Assembly (NCBI GenBank): GCA_946186115.1
Contig: CAMHLV010000030.1
Location: forward strand, 1 to 38,082
DNA from: an uncultured Prevotella sp.
GTDB taxonomy: Bacteria > Bacteroidota > Bacteroidia > Bacteroidales > Bacteroidaceae
Direction: 5' to 3'
Length of the DNA: 38,082 nt
In this document: piece by piece, positions 35,049 to 38,082 of the stretch
How the letters are laid out: every line of letters begins with the position of its first letter
Position numbering within the stretch: position 1 is the stretch's first letter
Notes under the pieces: generated by a model
Told to the model about the DNA's origin: nothing
Database searches by the model: none
Seen by the model: the letters and a program-made list of their open reading frames with translations, nothing else
Program-made: the position numbers and the translations under genes

Positions 35049-36710
35049 TTATTCATTCTTTCTTGACTCGGCCTTACGAAGTGCTATGTCGTAGGCTTCG
35101 TGATAATATTGTATAAACTCGCTCCAGAGGGCACGCCGTGACAGCTCGTCGGCCTTCTTGCGGCACTCGTCAACCTGCTTCTTTGTCATGCAGGAGAACT
35201 CGGCCACAGTGTCCTTGATATTGTCGGCCACCTCGGAGTAGTTGTAGTCGGTACGATGTATAACCTTCACACCGTCAGCGAGTTCGCCATAATGGCCAAA
35301 CTCTTTGTTTGCCCACAGGCCGAAGCCTGCCAAGTCGGTAGTGATGCAGGGCACCTTGAAGGCTACAGCCTCAAGCGGAGTATATCCCCAAGGCTCGTAG
35401 TATGAAGGATAGATGCACAGGTCGTTGCCCAGCACCACGTCGTAATACGTCATGTTGACAATGCCGTCGTTGCCGTCGAGATAGCAGGGCAGGAAGATCA
35501 CCTTCACCTGCTCGTCCTTACGGTTGTGCATATCGTAGTATTTCATCATGCCCAGCACGTTGTCGTGGCTCATATTGTGGAGCCAGTGTGTCACCTGGGG
35601 CACCTCCAGTGGAGTGTCGTACTGCTCTCCGCTCTGCAGTCGCTCCTGCAGGTCCTTGCGGGGCTCGCCCACCCAACCGGGTACCTCGATGAATGCCAGC
35701 ACCTTCTTTTTCAGGTCTTTGTCGCGCAGCAGGCGGTTCATAGCCTCAACAAACACGTCGATGCCCTTGTTGCGGAACTCATAGCGTCCTGAGGTCGAGA
35801 CTATCAGCGTATCGTCGTCCAACTGCTCTCCCAGCAGTGCGTTGGCCACACACAGCAGGCGGCGGCGGGCTGCACGGCGCTTGCGGGTGAAGGCAGAGCC
35901 CTTGGGCACAAAACTATTGTCGAAGCCATTGGGCAGCACCACATCGACAGGCTTGTCGAGCAGCTCCTTGCACTCATTGGCAGTGATATCGCTCACGGTG
36001 GTGAAACAATCCACAAACATGGCAGTCTGCTTCTCGATAGAGTGCTTCGACTGCATATTCAGCTCGCCTGCCATCTGGTCGCCATTATAGGCGAACAGGT
36101 AGTCGTAGAGCGGCTTCTGATTGCCGGCTATCGAGCGGCCGATGCTGGTGGCATGCGTGGTGAACACAGTGCCTATCTGAGGCAGCTTGTTGTTGATATA
36201 CAAGGCTCCCAGACCGCACATCCATTCATTGGCATGATATACCACCTTGTCGGAAATGCTCAGGAAATGGTTATAGAAACTCTCTACCACAAGGGCGGCA
36301 GCGTATGAAAACATCGATGCCTCGTCGTAATCGCCATAGGCATGCAACGAGTCAACTCCGTAATTCTCCCACAACCAGCTGTAGATTTCGTTCTTCTGTT
36401 CGAAAAAGGGATTAAAGTCAACCAAAACGGCTATCGGCTCGCCTGGGATGGTCCAGCGGCCTACTCTAACCTTCAGCCTACTCTCTTTGGCTTCCCACTG
36501 CCACTCGGCAAAAAGCGATTTCTCCTCTTTGAAATAAGGACTTTCCTTTTCCTTCCAGAAGTCGGGACCGATGAATATGATGCGGTCCTTTATTTCATCC
36601 TGAAGTGTCTTTGCTCGCGAGGACAACACGGTATATATTCCACCAACCTTGTTGCATACTTCCCAGCTCGATTCAAAGATGTAATCAGGCCTTAAAAACT
36701 TATCTCCCAT
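35049..36710 (-). CDS. Glycogen synthase, GT3 type
   Basis: This glycogen/starch synthase of family GT3 (the eukaryote-like type, not GlgA/GT5) elongates alpha-1,4-glucan from a nucleotide sugar in the cytoplasm. The N-terminal ESSWEVCNKVGGIYTVLSSRA is the GT3 substrate loop, and EPWGYTPLE is the catalytic E-x7-E motif near residue 444-452. It has 553 residues, which is shorter than yeast Gsy (about 700) but usual for Bacteroidota. A promoter box lies 24 nt before the start. The gene heads the glycogen operon with glgP and the C69 peptidase behind it. Confidence 0.9.
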   Translation of the reverse strand: MGDKFLRPDYIFESSWEVCNKVGGIYTVLSSRAKTLQDEIKDRIIFIGPDFWKEKESPYFKEEKSLFAEWQWEAKESRLKVRVGRWTIPGEPIAVLVDFNPFFEQKNEIYSWLWENYGVDSLHAYGDYDEASMFSYAAALVVESFYNHFLSISDKVVYHANEWMCGLGALYINNKLPQIGTVFTTHATSIGRSIAGNQKPLYDYLFAYNGDQMAGELNMQSKHSIEKQTAMFVDCFTTVSDITANECKELLDKPVDVVLPNGFDNSFVPKGSAFTRKRRAARRRLLCVANALLGEQLDDDTLIVSTSGRYEFRNKGIDVFVEAMNRLLRDKDLKKKVLAFIEVPGWVGEPRKDLQERLQSGEQYDTPLEVPQVTHWLHNMSHDNVLGMMKYYDMHNRKDEQVKVIFLPCYLDGNDGIVNMTYYDVVLGNDLCIYPSYYEPWGYTPLEAVAFKVPCITTDLAGFGLWANKEFGHYGELADGVKVIHRTDYNYSEVADNIKDTVAEFSCMTKKQVDECRKKADELSRRALWSEFIQYYHEAYDIALRKAESRKNE

Positions 36711-36733
36711 ATATAATACATGTATTTGGTCGG

Positions 36734-36741
36734 CAAAGATA
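36734..36741 (-). promoter_or_regulatory. Glycogen operon promoter -7 box
   Basis: TATCTTTG on the minus strand (36741-36734) matches TAnnTTTG, about 24 nt before the glycogen synthase ATG. No clear -33 element. Confidence 0.55.
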
Positions 36742-36817
36742 CTTAAAATTTTTAAAAACTTGCATACTTTTAATATTTATTTTTCCCAAAATCAGTGTTT
36801 TATTGATATAGATTTAT

Positions 36818-36825
36818 TATCTTTG
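36818..36825 (+). promoter_or_regulatory. Promoter -7 box of the 36844 gene
   Basis: TATCTTTG at 36818-36825 on plus, 18 nt before the ATG at 36844. It is back to back with the glycogen promoter. Confidence 0.5.
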
Positions 36826-36843
36826 CCCGCAAAAAAAATACAA

Positions 36844-37275
36844 ATGACAAAGAAATTCATACTTTTGATAATGGTAGCCCTCGCGGCGCTGAATATAACG
36901 GCACAAAACGAGCAGGATTCGTTTCGCGCGTACTTATATAGTAATGAATACAACGTGTATCTGCGCATCAATTTCTACGACCAGGACATAGAGGTGCCCG
37001 GACAGCCGCTCTACGGACAGCTGCCTGGATATCTGGGCAAGAAGAACAACCCATTCTGCTGGGTCATCGTATCATGCAAGGTGGAAAACGAGAAGAATGC
37101 CGAGATGCAGCTCATCAACGACTACGGCAGCGAAGACCTTACCGCCACGCTGACGCGACAGAACGACTCTATCTACGTACTGAAACAAAAATCAGGCAGC
37201 AACATCAAAGTGCCCAACAAGGGCAAATGGATGAAACTGCCTAATACGTTCGAGCTGAAGCGCTCAAGGAAATAG
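36844..37275 (+). CDS. Small secreted protein of unknown function
   Basis: This 143-residue protein begins with a signal peptide (MTKKFILLIMVALAALNITAQ) and is beta-rich with many charged residues (FRAYLYSNEYNVYLRINFYD). It has no recognised motif and only one cysteine pair position (FCWVIVSCKVENE). I start at ATG 36844 because it follows a promoter box and gives a signal peptide; the longer frame reads into the promoter. It is divergent from the glycogen operon and convergent with the SGNH hydrolase, whose stop is 4 nt away. I do not recognise the family. Confidence 0.75.
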   Translation: MTKKFILLIMVALAALNITAQNEQDSFRAYLYSNEYNVYLRINFYDQDIEVPGQPLYGQLPGYLGKKNNPFCWVIVSCKVENEKNAEMQLINDYGSEDLTATLTRQNDSIYVLKQKSGSNIKVPNKGKWMKLPNTFELKRSRK

Positions 37276-37279
37276 CATA

Positions 37280-37951
37280 TCAACGGATCACCTCTGCCAG
37301 CTGCTCGGCAATCTGCTGCATGCCCTTCTGAGAGGGATGCCCCCACTGCTTATCTATATCATGCAACTGTATCCAGCGCACTCCATAGTGGTCGCTGATA
37401 GCCTTCATCGACTCTGTCACCGCGGCTGACAACTCTGTATTGATGACCACATAGAGTTCGGTGCCGGGATAGCGGTCTTGCAGCGACGAGAGCAGGCAAG
37501 CCATAGCAGGGCGGAATTGGTAGAGGTCTTGCTGAGTCCATGCAGCATACTTGTATTCGCCAACAGGAGACTTGGCCCACGAGTCGTTGGTGCCTCCGAA
37601 GACAATGATGATGTCGGGCGAACCCAGATAAGGCACGCGCGTTACATAGCTGCGGTCACTGTAGTCCTCGCCCTTGTAGCCGGTATTACAGATAGTAGCC
37701 CCCGAGAACGAATTGTTCTGGCACAGGCGGAAGTTGCCTTTGCTGATAAACTGGTGCCACCACGTCTGCCTCACGTTTACAACATCGTTGTGTTTTACGC
37801 TGTCGCGAGGATACCACACAAAATTGGTGTCGGGCTGAACAAAGTTGCGGAAAGTGCTGTATGAGTCGCCAAGAATCGACACGGAACGCTTCTGGGCCTG
37901 CATGGTGAACGCCATGATAAGCGACAGCGACAGCAACATAATCTTTCTCAT
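37280..37951 (-). CDS. SGNH/GDSL-type hydrolase (secreted)
   Basis: This 223-residue protein has a signal peptide (MRKIMLLSLSLIMAFTMQAQ) and the SGNH hydrolase blocks: GDSYS with the catalytic Ser30, an SFSGA block, GGTND (block III, Asn), and WGHPSQKG near the C-terminus with the His. Such enzymes are esterases/acetylhydrolases that often remove acetyl groups from polysaccharides. ATG 37951 is the best start; the longer frame enters the tRNA terminator. Its 3' end is only 4 nt from the stop of the convergent gene. No promoter box is visible; it may be expressed by read-through from the tRNA. Confidence 0.85.
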   Translation of the reverse strand: MRKIMLLSLSLIMAFTMQAQKRSVSILGDSYSTFRNFVQPDTNFVWYPRDSVKHNDVVNVRQTWWHQFISKGNFRLCQNNSFSGATICNTGYKGEDYSDRSYVTRVPYLGSPDIIIVFGGTNDSWAKSPVGEYKYAAWTQQDLYQFRPAMACLLSSLQDRYPGTELYVVINTELSAAVTESMKAISDHYGVRWIQLHDIDKQWGHPSQKGMQQIAEQLAEVIR

Positions 37952-37971
37952 AGCTGGAATATTGTTTTTAG

Positions 37972-38014
37972 TTAATAAAAAAAAACTCACCGAACCGTTC
38001 TGATTCTGGTGAGT
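37972..38014 (-). terminator. Rho-independent terminator of tRNA-Asp
   Basis: On the minus strand ACTCACC (38014-38008) pairs with GGTGAGT (37991-37985), with further GAA/TTC pairing inside, followed by a run of U residues (TTTTTTTTATT). It lies 15 nt past the tRNA 3' end and also in the leader of the SGNH gene. Confidence 0.85.
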
Positions 38015-38029
38015 TCCAATGTGTTCGGG

Positions 38030-38082
38030 CGGTGCGTACGAGACTCGAACTCGTGACCTCCTGCGTGACAGGCAGGCATTCT
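38030..38082 (-). tRNA. tRNA-Asp(GTC), 3' part
   Basis: The minus strand shows the anticodon arm CCTGC-CTGTCAC-GCAGG (anticodon GTC), variable loop AGGTC, T arm ACGAG-TTCGAGT-CTCGT, acceptor strand ACGCACC and discriminator G, which is right for Asp. CCA is not encoded. The 5' acceptor and most of the D arm lie beyond the window. Confidence 0.92.

Overview
The window is chromosomal DNA from a member of the Bacteroidota, most likely Prevotellaceae (Prevotella/Segatella type). The reasons are the gene content (six-gene Na+-NQR, GT3-type glycogen synthase with an 850-residue alpha-glucan phosphorylase, DUF4835, DUF6029 and Omp28-domain proteins, type IX-like C-terminal tails), start sites without clear Shine-Dalgarno sequences, and repeated use of the Bacteroidota -7 box TAnnTTTG upstream of genes. 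No database search was possible; identities come from recognised motifs and family resemblance.

Left part, minus strand (1-11940): an energy and sodium block. Transcription runs right to left from a promoter near 11935 through nqrA, nqrB, nqrC, nqrD, nqrE, nqrF, thrS, a NhaD-type Na+/H+ antiporter and pfkA, ending at a strong terminator (1484-1526). A separate promoter near 1405 then drives atpD, which runs off the left edge. Between nqrA and nqrB lie three tandem 22-nt palindromic units.

Middle, plus strand (12006-28775): a TamB-like envelope protein and a DUF4835 protein. Then comes a compact Tat unit: tatA, tatC, a polyferredoxin that fuses a NapH-like membrane part to a NapG-like part through an internal twin-arginine signal, and an aldo/keto reductase that is a predicted Tat-exported Fe-S lipoprotein. 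It is followed by an envelope thiol cluster: a TlpA-like thioredoxin, a DUF6029 beta-barrel protein, an Omp28-type lipoprotein with CxxC, a small secreted protein, and two long paralogous Omp28-domain proteins with CxxC and type IX-like tails. The Tat unit plus the exported redox proteins is the best candidate here for an undescribed envelope redox system.

Scar region (29641-30781): between murQ and the next operon is about 1.1 kb of mobile-element debris and repeats. It holds an orphan reading frame with a 12-bp inverted repeat, an ATTGAAGA array, an inverted repeat of GCGTTTCA units, a truncated ORF resembling DUF3987 proteins, a second locus of 22-nt palindromic units, and a possible small RNA with a terminator hairpin.

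Right part (30782-38082): a minus-strand glycogen operon (GT3 glycogen synthase, alpha-glucan phosphorylase) followed by a C69 dipeptidase. Then come a small secreted protein on plus, an SGNH hydrolase on minus, and the 3' part of tRNA-Asp(GTC) with its terminator, cut by the window end.
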